The position numbers were made by a program, and so were the translations under genes. 64,000 nt of DNA from Prolixibacteraceae bacterium UBA1413. GTDB taxonomy: Bacteria; Bacteroidota; Bacteroidia; Bacteroidales; Prolixibacteraceae. Location of the stretch: NCBI GenBank assembly GCA_002304925.1, contig DBPT01000006.1, positions 248,001 through 312,000 on the forward strand, written 5' to 3'. The notes beneath the pieces are model-generated. The model ran no database searches. It saw only the letters and a program-made list of their open reading frames with translations, and was not told where the DNA came from. Shown piece by piece: positions 1 through 9,415 of the stretch; within the stretch, counting starts at the first letter, position 1, and the number at the start of each line of letters is the position of its first letter.

Positions 1-104
1 GACCCGGTACCCCCGAGAACTTCCGAAGGGAAGAAAAGCAGGAAAGAGGTGGCAAAATCCTGACTTTCCCGATTCGGGCTGCAGGATCAGGCATTGCCTG
101 GTCA

Positions 105-2843
105 TTAATTTCCGTTTCTTCCTGAATCGCTGATCATTTTCCTGAGCATCTCATTGAAATCCTTATGCTCAAGGAGTTCCTCGAGACTGACATGAAGACG
201 GTACCGCCAGTAATGATTCGGGTTGGCCGGCTGATTGATCCGTTCTGCATGGGGATCGGCCAATCGGAGCTTTTCATCCATTCCAAGCAGGTCCTGAATG
301 GGGAAAACGCACCACATGCTGGGCGAGTGAAGGTGTTGCAGGATGACCTGCCTCACTATTTCCGGGGTACATTCCTCGGGTGGTTCTCCCGGATTTCCCA
401 ATACCTCGTTGTAGAATTTCCGGGTTTTCCCGGGATCTTCCTCCCACCATCCCCTGATGGTGGAAGTATCGTGTGAGGAGGGTGTTGCAACGGAAAGATA
501 GGGGTAGGCATCAGGAATGCCAAATTCCAGGCGTGGATTTTTGGGCATTCGCTGGACTTCCAGACTGAGGATACCTAGTTCATTCATAACTTCAGGGACA
601 CAAGCCGGTACCATCCCCAGGTCCTCGCCGCACAGAAGCATATCTGTTGCCGATTTGACGGCCGGCAGTTTCTGCATCGCCTTCTCCCTCCAGAAATCTT
701 CATTTCTGCGATAGAAGTAATCGATATAGAGTTGATCGAGCAGATGGCGGGCATGAGGATCCAGTTCCCTGAAGCTGAAAGTGTTATGTAATGAGTTGCG
801 CGGAAACCAGGATTTGCCTCCCGATCCCGGGGCTTCCAGGAAGAGCACTTCGCCAACCAGGGCAAAGAGTCCCTGTTTCACGCGGTCCAGGAAGGCCCTC
901 CGGTCGGCGTTGTCATCCTGTGCAGGCGTCAAGGCAATTTCTATCTTCCGCTGGGTGTCAAAAGCAGGAAGCAACCGGTAACAACCGGGTGCATATTCTT
1001 CCAGGTACTTATTTTTGATTTCTCCGGCAAGATCTCCGAAGATTTCGGGAAGGAAATGCTCCCTGATAAAAGGTTTGCAATACCTGTTCTCATCGAACCA
1101 GATCCCCCTGGCCAGGATCTCCTCGCGGGTATAGGGAATGCTGGGATTGAAATACCCCATCAACCCCTGGACCTGGTGGGCGGGAATTTCCCAGATCCGA
1201 AAGAATCCCAGGATATGATCGATCCGGAAAGCGTCGAAATATCCTGAGAGGTGTTGCAGTCTTTGTTTCCACCAGCCATAACGGTCACGGGCCATGGTTT
1301 CCCAGTTGTAAGTGGGGAAACGCCAGTTCTGGCCGGTCACCGAGAAATCGTCGGGCGGAGCTCCCGCCTGGCAATCCATGTGGTAAAGTCCCGGATCCAC
1401 CCAGGCATCCACACTGTTGCGGTATATTCCGATGGGAATATCCCCCTTGAGCACCACCCCTTTGGAACGGGCATATTCGGCAGCATCACGAAGCTGGCGA
1501 TGTGCATGGTACTGTATGAAATAGTGGATGGCAATATCATCATAGTGAGGTGCTTCTGGATTGGTAATTTCGTTGAGCAGGGAAGCCGTCAGCCGGGTGA
1601 ATCCGTCCCACCGTGTATAATCAGGGGTATTGAAAAGATCCCTCAGATAGGAAAATGCAGCATAGGGTCGCAGCCAGGTTTCATTATTCCGGTAAAAAGC
1701 ACAGAAGTCGGGATCCTGAAGGAATTCTGTCTTCTGCTGATCGTAAATAAGCTTGAAAAAACGGGACTTGAGGGTCATCACTGCTTCATAATCCACCTTT
1801 TCAAGCGAATTGAGATAAGTTCCCTGCGCTTCGACGATCTTTCCGGTAATGGAAGAGTTGAGATTTCCAATTTGGATCAGGTTAACATAGATGGGATGCA
1901 GGGCAAATACCGAAATCGCCGCATACGGATAGGAATCCTGCCAGGTATGAAGCGCCACGGTATCGTTCACCGGAAGGATCTGGATCATCCGGATCCCTGT
2001 GGCAGCAGCCCAGTCGACCAGCAACCTGAGATCTGAAAACTCCCCCACCCCGAAGCCTTTCTCCCTTCTGAGTGAAAATACCGGAATGGCCACGCCTGTT
2101 CCCTTCCAGGGAGCCCCGGGATAATCGAACAACTCGTCACGAATCTCAATGACCTGCGGAATTCCCCCGTCGGGAAGCTCCACCAACCTGTCGGCCGACT
2201 TTTCCCATAAAAGGGTGTTGCCAAAACTGTCACGAAGGGTATATTTATAGCGCAACGGAAAATCAGAAACCGGAACGGCAACCCCACCGTCCCAGGACGG
2301 GAAATCCCTGTTCCCCAAATCTATAGCTCTCAGATCATTCCAGTTCCCCAGCACTGCGGAACTTCCACAAACGGAAAGCCGCTGCCCCGGTAATACCCTG
2401 GAAGCTGCCGGCCGGAAACGTACCAAGACACTCCTCTTCCTGCCCGTTTTCACATTCTTTGATGCGAATTCCTCTCTCGGCTGACGAAAAACCGCCTTTG
2501 TGAATGCCGAAGAAAAAAGCGCATAAGCAGGATCAGACATGGAACGCCAGTGGTCAGAAAGTAAAACCCATCCCGTAATATCCTTCCCCGGAGTGAAAAC
2601 CCTGTCGGCACCCCACTCATTGATTTCCTTACCCGTATGGGTATCCCTTACAATATAACGATACCTGAAAGCTGCCTCACCTTCGGTCTCCAGCCAGAAG
2701 CTCCATTTCCCGTCTGAGTTATCAATATAATCCATGGGGACGGCATTCGCAGGCGAACCGCTTCCCAGTTGGGGCAGGGATCCAACGATCATAAGGTGCT
2801 GACCAAACCAGGTCTTGTAATCTATCTGAAACCGAATTAACAT
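105..2843 (-). CDS. malQ: 4-alpha-glucanotransferase, DPE2-like, with two N-terminal CBM20 domains
   Basis: Amylomaltase (GH77) that transfers alpha-1,4-glucan segments and releases glucose during maltodextrin or glycogen turnover, expected in the cytoplasm. About 912 residues, far longer than E. coli MalQ-type enzymes with no binding domains. Residues ~1-110 and ~125-245 look like two starch-binding CBM20 modules (both with G-S-x-x-x-L-G type loops). The GH77 barrel follows, interrupted by an insertion, as in plant DPE2 and other Bacteroidetes MalQ proteins. Catalytic residues visible: Asp542 in FRIDH, the Glu of CGEDLG, and the Asp of SSHDTSTIRGWW. I start at the ATG at 2843 because the longer frame adds 20 hydrophobic residues before the first CBM20 strand. 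It stands alone and diverges from the metal transporter. Confidence 0.93.
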   Translation of the reverse strand: MLIRFQIDYKTWFGQHLMIVGSLPQLGSGSPANAVPMDYIDNSDGKWSFWLETEGEAAFRYRYIVRDTHTGKEINEWGADRVFTPGKDITGWVLLSDHWRSMSDPAYALFSSAFTKAVFRQPREEFASKNVKTGRKRSVLVRFRPAASRVLPGQRLSVCGSSAVLGNWNDLRAIDLGNRDFPSWDGGVAVPVSDFPLRYKYTLRDSFGNTLLWEKSADRLVELPDGGIPQVIEIRDELFDYPGAPWKGTGVAIPVFSLRREKGFGVGEFSDLRLLVDWAAATGIRMIQILPVNDTVALHTWQDSYPYAAISVFALHPIYVNLIQIGNLNSSITGKIVEAQGTYLNSLEKVDYEAVMTLKSRFFKLIYDQQKTEFLQDPDFCAFYRNNETWLRPYAAFSYLRDLFNTPDYTRWDGFTRLTASLLNEITNPEAPHYDDIAIHYFIQYHAHRQLRDAAEYARSKGVVLKGDIPIGIYRNSVDAWVDPGLYHMDCQAGAPPDDFSVTGQNWRFPTYNWETMARDRYGWWKQRLQHLSGYFDAFRIDHILGFFRIWEIPAHQVQGLMGYFNPSIPYTREEILARGIWFDENRYCKPFIREHFLPEIFGDLAGEIKNKYLEEYAPGCYRLLPAFDTQRKIEIALTPAQDDNADRRAFLDRVKQGLFALVGEVLFLEAPGSGGKSWFPRNSLHNTFSFRELDPHARHLLDQLYIDYFYRRNEDFWREKAMQKLPAVKSATDMLLCGEDLGMVPACVPEVMNELGILSLEVQRMPKNPRLEFGIPDAYPYLSVATPSSHDTSTIRGWWEEDPGKTRKFYNEVLGNPGEPPEECTPEIVRQVILQHLHSPSMWCVFPIQDLLGMDEKLRLADPHAERINQPANPNHYWRYRLHVSLEELLEHKDFNEMLRKMISDSGRNGN

Positions 2844-2980
2844 AACCGGAATATTTGATTGCCTGAAATTAAAAAAATTGAGAATGCAGATGACGAAAGG
2901 CATAATTTAATTCTCCCGTGAAAGTGTTACTTTTACACAGGAAAAAAATCTGAAATCAGAATTCCGAAATCCGAAATGGT

Positions 2981-3844
2981 ATGATGAAGAATATGTTGAT
3001 CATTTTGCTGACGATCCTTGCATGGACAGGTTGCCGACCGGGAAGGACCAGGCCTATGGAGAAGCCGGTGATTCTGGTCAGCATATTACCACAGAAGGGT
3101 TTTGTGGAGAAGATCGGCGGTGATGATTTTCAGGTGTCGGTGCTGATCCCGCATGGTGCCAATCCAACCACCTATTCCCTACTGCCCGGGCAGATGACTG
3201 AAATTTCTTTCGCCTCCCTCTGGTTCAGAATGGGATATGTGGGATTTGAACTTTCCTGGGGAGACCGCATCACGGAAACCAATCCGGCTATGAAAACCGT
3301 TGACCTGTCACAAGGGTTGCCCCTCATCGGAGGCAGTTTTCCCCTGGAAAGGGATGATAGGGCGGGTATTGATCCCCATACCTGGATGTCGCCGGCGAAT
3401 GTCAAAATTATGGCTGCCACGATCCTGGAGGAACTGACCCTCCTCAACCCTGAAAACAGGGAGATCTATGCTGAGCGTTATCGCCGCTTTGCCACCCTCG
3501 CCGACAGCACCGATACCGCCATCAGGGAAATCTTGAAGGATTGCCAGGGCAAGGGAGTAATCACCTATCATCCTTCACTTACTTACTTCGCCAGGGATTA
3601 TGGCCTGCATCAGCATTCCGTGGAAAGGGGGGGCAAGGAACCCACGCCGGGCCATATGGCGGAACTTACCGCGATTGCGCGAAGGGACAGTATCCGGACG
3701 ATCTTTATCCAGAGTGAATTTGATATCGAAATGGCAAGGGTATTTGCCGAGGAAATAGACGGAGAGGTGATCCGCATTTGGCCCCTGAATCCCGAATGGA
3801 GTTCCAACTTAATTGACATCGCACGCCTGATCAGGGACAAATGA
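2981..3844 (+). CDS. Metal ABC transporter substrate-binding lipoprotein (ZnuA/TroA family)
   Basis: Captures a divalent metal (zinc or manganese) in the periplasm for the permease encoded downstream. 287 residues. The N-terminus is a lipoprotein signal with lipobox WTGC (Cys18). Family-typical metal-ligand stretches are seen: IPHGANP, DPHTWMSP and TYHPSLTYFARDYG, each with a His. The usual His/Asp-rich mobile loop of ZnuA is absent, so the metal cannot be assigned. The last codons overlap the ATPase start (ATGATGG at 3841), which suggests translational coupling. First gene of a three-gene operon. Confidence 0.9.
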   Translation: MMKNMLIILLTILAWTGCRPGRTRPMEKPVILVSILPQKGFVEKIGGDDFQVSVLIPHGANPTTYSLLPGQMTEISFASLWFRMGYVGFELSWGDRITETNPAMKTVDLSQGLPLIGGSFPLERDDRAGIDPHTWMSPANVKIMAATILEELTLLNPENREIYAERYRRFATLADSTDTAIREILKDCQGKGVITYHPSLTYFARDYGLHQHSVERGGKEPTPGHMAELTAIARRDSIRTIFIQSEFDIEMARVFAEEIDGEVIRIWPLNPEWSSNLIDIARLIRDK

Positions 3845-4602
3845 TGGAAAAACCTTTGATCCATATCAATCATGTTACATTTTCCTGGGACGTGGAGCCG
3901 GTGTTGGAAGATGTAGACCTCAAAATTTACGACCGTGATTTCATCGGCATAATCGGACCCAACGGGGGGGGGAAAACCACCCTGGTCAAGATAATCATGG
4001 GATTGATACAACCGTTGAAGGGCAAGGTTTATTTCAGGGAGGATCTTCCCCGGTTGAAGCGCCCCATCGGATATCTCCCCCAAGTGAAAACCCTTGACAA
4101 ACAATTTCCGATAACGGTCATTGATGTGGTCAGGTCGGGTTCCCTGATGAGGCACAATCCCTTTTCAAGTGCTTCAGAAGAAAAGGAGCGCGCCCTGGAA
4201 CTTCTCGGGGAGATGGGGATCGGCCATTTGAGGAAAAGGGCTGCCGGGGAACTCTCAGGAGGGCAGATGCAGCGGGTTTTTCTCTGCCGGGCACTAATCA
4301 GTGATCCGAGGGTTTTGATCCTTGATGAACCCGGGACATTTGTGGATAACCGGTTTGAAGGTGAATTCTTTGAGAGACTAAAGGCGCTCAACGAAAAAAT
4401 GGCGATCCTGCTGGTATCGCACGATGTGGGGACCATAACCAGTTTTGTCAAAACCATTGCCTGCGTTAACCGGAAGCTTCACTATCATCATTCTGCCGTC
4501 CTTACCCCGGAAGACCTGAAAGCATACAATTGCCCGATCCAGGTGATCAGCCACGGAGATATTCCCCATACCATCCTCGAAAAACACAACGGCCATGCAT
4601 GA
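3841..4602 (+). CDS. Metal ABC transporter ATP-binding protein (ZnuC-like)
   Basis: Cytoplasmic ATPase powering metal import. 253 residues, normal for the family. Walker A is GPNGGGKTT near residue 40, the ABC signature is LSGGQMQR, and Walker B is VLILDEPG. The H-loop His is in LLVSHD. It overlaps the substrate-binding protein by 4 bases and the permease by 8 bases, so the three products are probably made in stoichiometric, coupled fashion. The C-terminal extension has several His residues (KLHYHHSA), as in other metal-importer ATPases. Confidence 0.93.
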   Translation: MMEKPLIHINHVTFSWDVEPVLEDVDLKIYDRDFIGIIGPNGGGKTTLVKIIMGLIQPLKGKVYFREDLPRLKRPIGYLPQVKTLDKQFPITVIDVVRSGSLMRHNPFSSASEEKERALELLGEMGIGHLRKRAAGELSGGQMQRVFLCRALISDPRVLILDEPGTFVDNRFEGEFFERLKALNEKMAILLVSHDVGTITSFVKTIACVNRKLHYHHSAVLTPEDLKAYNCPIQVISHGDIPHTILEKHNGHA

Positions 4603-5425
4603 TTTCTGGGCCCTTTTCTCATTCGGATTTTTCCAGAAAGCCCTGCTGGCCGCCCTTTTTACCAGCATTTCGGCAGGGATTGCAGGAACTTACATCGTCG
4701 CACGGAGGATTGTCTTCATCAGCGGCGGTATCACCCATGCATCGTTCGGAGGCATTGGCCTGGCTTTTCTCCTGGGGTTTAATCCCCTTGTGGGGGCAGC
4801 TCTTTTTGCCGTAATGGCCGCTTTCGGCATTCAGTTTTTTTCCGAAAAGATCCATCTTCGCGAAGACTCTGCCATTGCCATCTGGTGGTCACTGGGAATG
4901 GCCCTGGGAATCATCTTCGTCTTTCTCACCCCCGGATATACCCCCAACCTGATGAGTTACCTCTTCGGAAACATCCTGACGGTGAGCATTCAGGAACTCT
5001 GGGCGATGCTTCTGCTCCTTCTGCTGCTTACGGCTTTCTTTGCCCGTTATTTCAGGGAAATCCTTTACATCTCCTATGATGAGGAATTCGCCCGGGCCTC
5101 AGGAATCCCGGTCTCTCTCCTGAATTATCTGATCATGGTACTTATTGCCCTGGTCATGGTCATGAACATCAGGGCCGTGGGCATCATCCTGATCCTGTCC
5201 CTGATGACCATCCCCCAGGCCACCGCCAACCTCTTCACCAAAGATTTCCGAAAGATGATGATCCTTTCGGTGGTTTTTGCCTTTGTCGGAAATATTACCG
5301 GGCTGGTCATTTCTTATTTTCTGAATATCCCATCGGGAGCGACCATCATTTTCACCCTGGTGATTCTTTTCGCACTGTTGAAGGTTGTAAAGACGGTAAC
5401 CAGGAACATACCCGTGAAATTGTGA
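4595..5425 (+). CDS. Metal ABC transporter permease (ABC-3 family, ZnuB-like)
   Basis: Inner-membrane channel subunit of the metal importer. 276 residues, strongly hydrophobic, with about eight membrane segments and the family-typical ISGGITHASFGGIGLA stretch in the first cytoplasmic loop. It begins inside the ATPase gene (8-base overlap). Its 3' end converges on the second gldK-like gene with only 48 bases between the stops, and I see no convincing terminator there. Confidence 0.92.
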   Translation: MHDFWALFSFGFFQKALLAALFTSISAGIAGTYIVARRIVFISGGITHASFGGIGLAFLLGFNPLVGAALFAVMAAFGIQFFSEKIHLREDSAIAIWWSLGMALGIIFVFLTPGYTPNLMSYLFGNILTVSIQELWAMLLLLLLLTAFFARYFREILYISYDEEFARASGIPVSLLNYLIMVLIALVMVMNIRAVGIILILSLMTIPQATANLFTKDFRKMMILSVVFAFVGNITGLVISYFLNIPSGATIIFTLVILFALLKVVKTVTRNIPVKL

Positions 5426-5473
5426 CCGGGAGTGTCCGGGGGGAGATGACGCAAAAGGGCAAAAAGAATCCTT

Positions 5474-6823
5474 TTACCTGTTGTGCAGTTCACTTCTGAA
5501 AGAGCTCCTGACGCACCGGAAACCGATGTAGGATTTTGTGGTGTCCTGGTATTCGTAAGTCCGGGTGGATGAACGGATGAAGTATTCGGTATCTTTCCAG
5601 GAGCCACCCCTAACGACCTTTCTCTTCATCACCGGCGGATCGTCGGGATGGGCGACATAATCCACTTCGGGATTCATATCATTTGCCAGGTTATAACCGG
5701 TTTCGAAGAAGGCGCTGCTGGTCCATTCCGCCACATTTCCGGCCATGTCATAGAGGCCATAGTCATTAGGATCGAAAGAACCGACTTTCATGGCTGTCAC
5801 GTTGGTTTCGCTGTCGGCCACGTAATTGCCGCGAAGCGGCTTGAAATTTGCCATGAAACACCCCTGCTGGTTGCGGGTGTAATAACTTCCCCAGGGGAAT
5901 TTGGTATTCAGGCGTCCGCCCCGTGCCGCGATTTCCCATTCCGATTCTGTAGGGAGCCTAAAATCGTGGGCCGGTGTTTCATTCAGCCGCGACCGGTAAT
6001 TTTCGTTCAGCCGGGTACGCCAGTTGCAGAAAGCCCGCGCCTGGTGCCAGTTAACACCCACCACGGGGTACTCAGTAAATCCCGGATGGGAAAAATATTT
6101 CAGGGTCAGGGGTTCATTGTAAGAGTAAGCGTAATCGCGAACCCAGCACAGCGTGTCAGGATATACCGGAACAGTCTCATGCATCACAAAGGAGCTGCGG
6201 TTTTCAATCGCGATTTCTTCGCCGTCAAGGTTGATAACACTCCCTTCGTAACGCTGGGTTTCGTAATTGAAACTGTTGGAACGCCTGGCCGCCTGCTTGT
6301 AATCTATCCAGAAGTAATCATAAACCAGCTTCCGGGGGTCAATTTCCCGGAGTCCGTGAAATCGCTCTTCTTCGGGGATATAGAGCTCTTCCAGCGCCAT
6401 CCTGACATCCGGATCATTCCAGTCGATCCTCGTTCTCCAGTTGATGACCGGTTGACTCAGGGGAATGCCCTGTCTGGTTTCCGTAATAACAAATTTCGGA
6501 TCACTCTCTCCCAGGATCTTACGCACCAGGGAATCACGAACCCAGTAGACATACTGCCGGTATTCGTTGTTGGTGATTTCGGTATCATCCATCCAGAATG
6601 ATTCTACCGACACCGATCTCATTTTTGCATCATCGGTGATCTCATCATCCGAAGGCCCCATCTGATAGTCACTTCTCTGAATATAAACCATCCCGTATGG
6701 GGTCGGCTCATACCAGACACCCCGGTTTTTCAAATCATCAGCGGTATAGATATCCGATTCTTTACAAGCCGGAATCAGCAATGCAAAAAATAGTATAGTC
6801 CGGATCCGCCTGTTCATGATCAA
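5474..6823 (-). CDS. Second GldK/GldJ-like lipoprotein (formylglycine-generating-enzyme fold)
   Basis: Outer-membrane-associated lipoprotein of the T9SS. 449 residues. The signal peptide ends in a lipobox (IPAC, Cys20). The body has the FGE-sulfatase (SUMF1) fold seen in GldK and GldJ: a DDTEITNNEYRQ motif early, GNVAEW and a C-terminal IGFRCVRSSF. It is clearly paralogous to the gldK at 10406-11767; both even share YEYQDTTKS-type or FEYQDTTKS-type ends. The usual catalytic Cys of true FGEs is not evident, so the role is structural. It is last in the operon, 107 bases after gldN and behind a strong hairpin, so its expression may be uncoupled. It could be GldJ-like or a duplicated GldK. Confidence 0.82.
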   Translation of the reverse strand: MIMNRRIRTILFFALLIPACKESDIYTADDLKNRGVWYEPTPYGMVYIQRSDYQMGPSDDEITDDAKMRSVSVESFWMDDTEITNNEYRQYVYWVRDSLVRKILGESDPKFVITETRQGIPLSQPVINWRTRIDWNDPDVRMALEELYIPEEERFHGLREIDPRKLVYDYFWIDYKQAARRSNSFNYETQRYEGSVINLDGEEIAIENRSSFVMHETVPVYPDTLCWVRDYAYSYNEPLTLKYFSHPGFTEYPVVGVNWHQARAFCNWRTRLNENYRSRLNETPAHDFRLPTESEWEIAARGGRLNTKFPWGSYYTRNQQGCFMANFKPLRGNYVADSETNVTAMKVGSFDPNDYGLYDMAGNVAEWTSSAFFETGYNLANDMNPEVDYVAHPDDPPVMKRKVVRGGSWKDTEYFIRSSTRTYEYQDTTKSYIGFRCVRSSFRSELHNR

Positions 6824-6876
6824 TAAATGATATTTCCTAATTCAAACGAAAATGATACAAAAAAATTATCAGTTAC

Positions 6877-6914
6877 TCAGAAGGCCTTATGAGTCTTCCC
6901 ATAAGGCCTTCTGA
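6877..6914 (-). terminator. 14-bp perfect stem-loop between gldN and the second gldK-like gene
   Basis: Inverted repeat TCAGAAGGCCTTAT / ATAAGGCCTTCTGA, with arms at 6877-6890 and 6901-6914 and a 10-base loop. Read on the minus strand it lies just after the gldN stop. A T-rich run follows about 15 bases beyond the stem, so it could act as a terminator or attenuator that lowers expression of the downstream paralogue. The T run is not adjacent to the stem, so simple intrinsic termination is uncertain. Confidence 0.6.
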
Positions 6915-6930
6915 CCTGAGAACAGCCCTG

Positions 6931-7785
6931 TTAATATTCCCAGAGATCCTGTTCGTAATTGAAAATCTGTTCTTCTATCATTTTGGATTCCAGCATGGCA
7001 TCTTTCCCGCTCAGATACTGGCTGATGGTGCGATTGTTAAACACATTCGATTCCTGGACGATATAGCTGTTGAAGTACCGGTTGATAAACAAATCGTCGT
7101 ACGATAATCTCCTGGCATCGTTATACGGGTTGAAGACCTGCTGGGTGGCCAGCAATTTCCGGGCTTCGGGGTAATATACCCAGAAAACTTTGCGGCGTTG
7201 CACGGGGCTGTTTTCCACATCATCGCGGTAAAACTCCTGAATGGGGCAAATCCCCACGATTCTTACCTGCAGCCTGGAATTATGCTTGTCGAAATACCAC
7301 TCTTCCTTGATCATGAATTGTTTGATCTCTTCGAGGCGGACTTCCCCTTCGATGGTGCGGAGTTCCATTTCTCCGGTATCAAAATTCATGGTTTCCCGGG
7401 TGACGGTTTCGGCGCCAAAGGCTGCCTTCACCTCGGCCATGGTCATCGGCGTTTTAAAATCATCATCATTCCGGGCATCGTACGCGGTGATCTGGCCGGT
7501 CTCTATTCCCTGCATCAGCAAAGCCGCCAGGCTTGACAACCCTTCAATCGGGACTGTGGGAAAATAAAGTGGCTGGTTGATCTTTTCCCTGACGTCAATG
7601 ATCCTCCAGATCATCTTGGACCATAAAACGTCGGCTTCCCTCACCATGGGAATGGGCATGGGTTTTTTCTGGAAAACATCCTGCCGCTTAAAAGCCCCGT
7701 TAATAATCTGGGCTTCTGCAGTTTGAGCCGAAAACATGCCCAGCACCAACGCAAAGGTCGCAAAGAAAACAAATAATCTTTTCAT
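6931..7785 (-). CDS. gldN: T9SS ring protein GldN/PorN
   Basis: Periplasmic partner of GldK in the ring-shaped outer-membrane complex of the T9SS. 284 residues with a Sec signal peptide (cleavage near AEAQ). The sequence has the conserved GldN features: a tryptophan-rich helix (VLWSKMIWRIIDVREKIN), GICPIQEFY and VFWVYYPEAR. It follows gldM with a 3-base gap, indicating tight coupling. Confidence 0.93.
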   Translation of the reverse strand: MKRLFVFFATFALVLGMFSAQTAEAQIINGAFKRQDVFQKKPMPIPMVREADVLWSKMIWRIIDVREKINQPLYFPTVPIEGLSSLAALLMQGIETGQITAYDARNDDDFKTPMTMAEVKAAFGAETVTRETMNFDTGEMELRTIEGEVRLEEIKQFMIKEEWYFDKHNSRLQVRIVGICPIQEFYRDDVENSPVQRRKVFWVYYPEARKLLATQQVFNPYNDARRLSYDDLFINRYFNSYIVQESNVFNNRTISQYLSGKDAMLESKMIEEQIFNYEQDLWEY

Positions 7786-7788
7786 CTT

Positions 7789-9393
7789 TTACCTGATTTT
7801 AAAACTGATGGGGTCCAGGGTACGTTCAGTACCATCATCCCCTCTTGCTTTAATATTGTCAAAATAGATAATACTGCCGACAGCCAGGTTTTTGAATTGG
7901 GCTTTTTGGTCAGCGGTAAATCTGTTGCTCTGCGATTTCCAGGTGTTCACATATCCTCCTGCACCGGTAAGGGAAACATCAAACTGGGTAACCACAAATC
8001 GAAGTTCAAAGTCAAAATCCTCCAGAACAGCCATCATGCCATCTTCCATCTGGATATCCTCCTTTCTGATGTTTCCCCCCGATTGGTTGGCAATTTTTGC
8101 CACGGGGTCAGGAACTTTTTTCACCCTGAAATCCATGGTTCCCATTAATCGTTCGCCCCCGGTTAGTCTCGCATAGACCGAAATCTTTGTTCTGCGGCCC
8201 ATTTCATCCAGCTCATTGGGAAACACATTCCACGCACTTCCTGTTTTATCGACCCTGCCGTTTGTCATTTCAACCCGAAGGTTTTCCTTGGCAATTCCCG
8301 GAACAGAAACGTCAATCGGATTCGCGATATTCCGGTAAAAAACGTTCATTTTTGTTGGCGAGATTGTCACTCCCGGACGGGTTACCTGGTATTCCTTGTC
8401 AAAAGGATAACTCCGCACCAATCCCTCAGGGGTTTTGTACTTCAGCACCCCGCTCCACTTAAATGTTCCCGGTTCATTGGTCCTGAGGGTGTATAAAGCT
8501 TTTCCGTCGACAATGGGCATGGTGCGCCCGTTCACAATGATCTCGGGATCAACAGTAGTATCTATGGCCGCCAGGAAAATTTCAGCCTTGTACTCCTCTC
8601 CCTGGAGAATAACGGAAGAGTTGGCAATAACCTGGGCATCCAGCTTGTTGAATTTGTAACTGGCGGCATCAATTTTCGAGTAGAGGTAAGTCAGCAGGTT
8701 GGCTTCCGAATTCTTGGCATCGATCTGGATCTTGGATAACAGGGTCAGGATAGAGGCAAGCGGCTTATTTTCAAAATACTGGATCTCCCAGGTTTTGTTG
8801 CCTTCCTTGAGGTTAAACCGCGAATCCCGAGTATCAAGCTCCTGCGATATCACATCTTTCAACTCATTATCCTCCTCGTCGATGATGCTGATCATAAATT
8901 CCCTGTACTCATTGATCTGGGACTTTAATTCATGCGCCCTTTTCTGGGCGATCATGATCTCGGAGGGGGTGTTGATATCATCTTCCTTCTTGACAATAAG
9001 GGTATCGCCGTTGATTGTTCTGACGGTAATGAATTCCCCCTTATCCGGATTATCAGGAGCTGTCTTAACGGCGTTGGAACCCAGCGCCAGAACTTCCTTC
9101 AGCCGCCAGATGTAATTCACTAAGCTGTCGGTGCGCAACCGAACCTGGTCTGCTTTGGCTTTCCAGTCCTGCACTTTTGCAGGATTTTCGGCAAATGCCT
9201 GTTCAAATGCCAGATAGACCTGTTTGTTTTTGGAATCCACCGCACCGAGGGTCTGAATCAGACTGCCATCGATGACCCTGAATGCCTCCAGCGTCTCGGC
9301 CGCCACGTTGAGCGCAAGCATGGCCGTGAGTACGAGGTACATCATGTTGATCATGCGTTGCCGTGGTGTTTCCGGGCAATTTTTAATACTCAT
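7789..9393 (-). CDS. gldM: T9SS motor component GldM/PorM
   Basis: Periplasmic shaft of the proton-driven GldLM motor that energises type IX secretion and gliding. 534 residues. A single N-terminal membrane helix lies at residues ~15-36 (MMYLVLTAMLALNVAAE), with Glu33 in the position of the conserved intramembrane acidic residue. A helical domain and a series of beta-domains follow, ending in a short C-terminal strand region. Its position between gldL and gldN is canonical. The start at 9393 is supported by the conserved N-terminus PRQRMINMMYLV. Confidence 0.95.
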   Translation of the reverse strand: MSIKNCPETPRQRMINMMYLVLTAMLALNVAAETLEAFRVIDGSLIQTLGAVDSKNKQVYLAFEQAFAENPAKVQDWKAKADQVRLRTDSLVNYIWRLKEVLALGSNAVKTAPDNPDKGEFITVRTINGDTLIVKKEDDINTPSEIMIAQKRAHELKSQINEYREFMISIIDEEDNELKDVISQELDTRDSRFNLKEGNKTWEIQYFENKPLASILTLLSKIQIDAKNSEANLLTYLYSKIDAASYKFNKLDAQVIANSSVILQGEEYKAEIFLAAIDTTVDPEIIVNGRTMPIVDGKALYTLRTNEPGTFKWSGVLKYKTPEGLVRSYPFDKEYQVTRPGVTISPTKMNVFYRNIANPIDVSVPGIAKENLRVEMTNGRVDKTGSAWNVFPNELDEMGRRTKISVYARLTGGERLMGTMDFRVKKVPDPVAKIANQSGGNIRKEDIQMEDGMMAVLEDFDFELRFVVTQFDVSLTGAGGYVNTWKSQSNRFTADQKAQFKNLAVGSIIYFDNIKARGDDGTERTLDPISFKIR

Positions 9394-9415
9394 AGCAATA
9401 CGTGCTTCGGTTCAG

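Noticed and set aside
1..104. Partial gene or terminator at the left edge
   Set aside because: Only a 5-bp CAGGC/GCCTG hairpin; no frame with recognisable coding content.
5426..5473. Bidirectional terminator between the metal permease and second gldK-like gene
   Set aside because: Only a 6-bp AAAAGG/CCTTTT pairing with a long loop; too weak to call.
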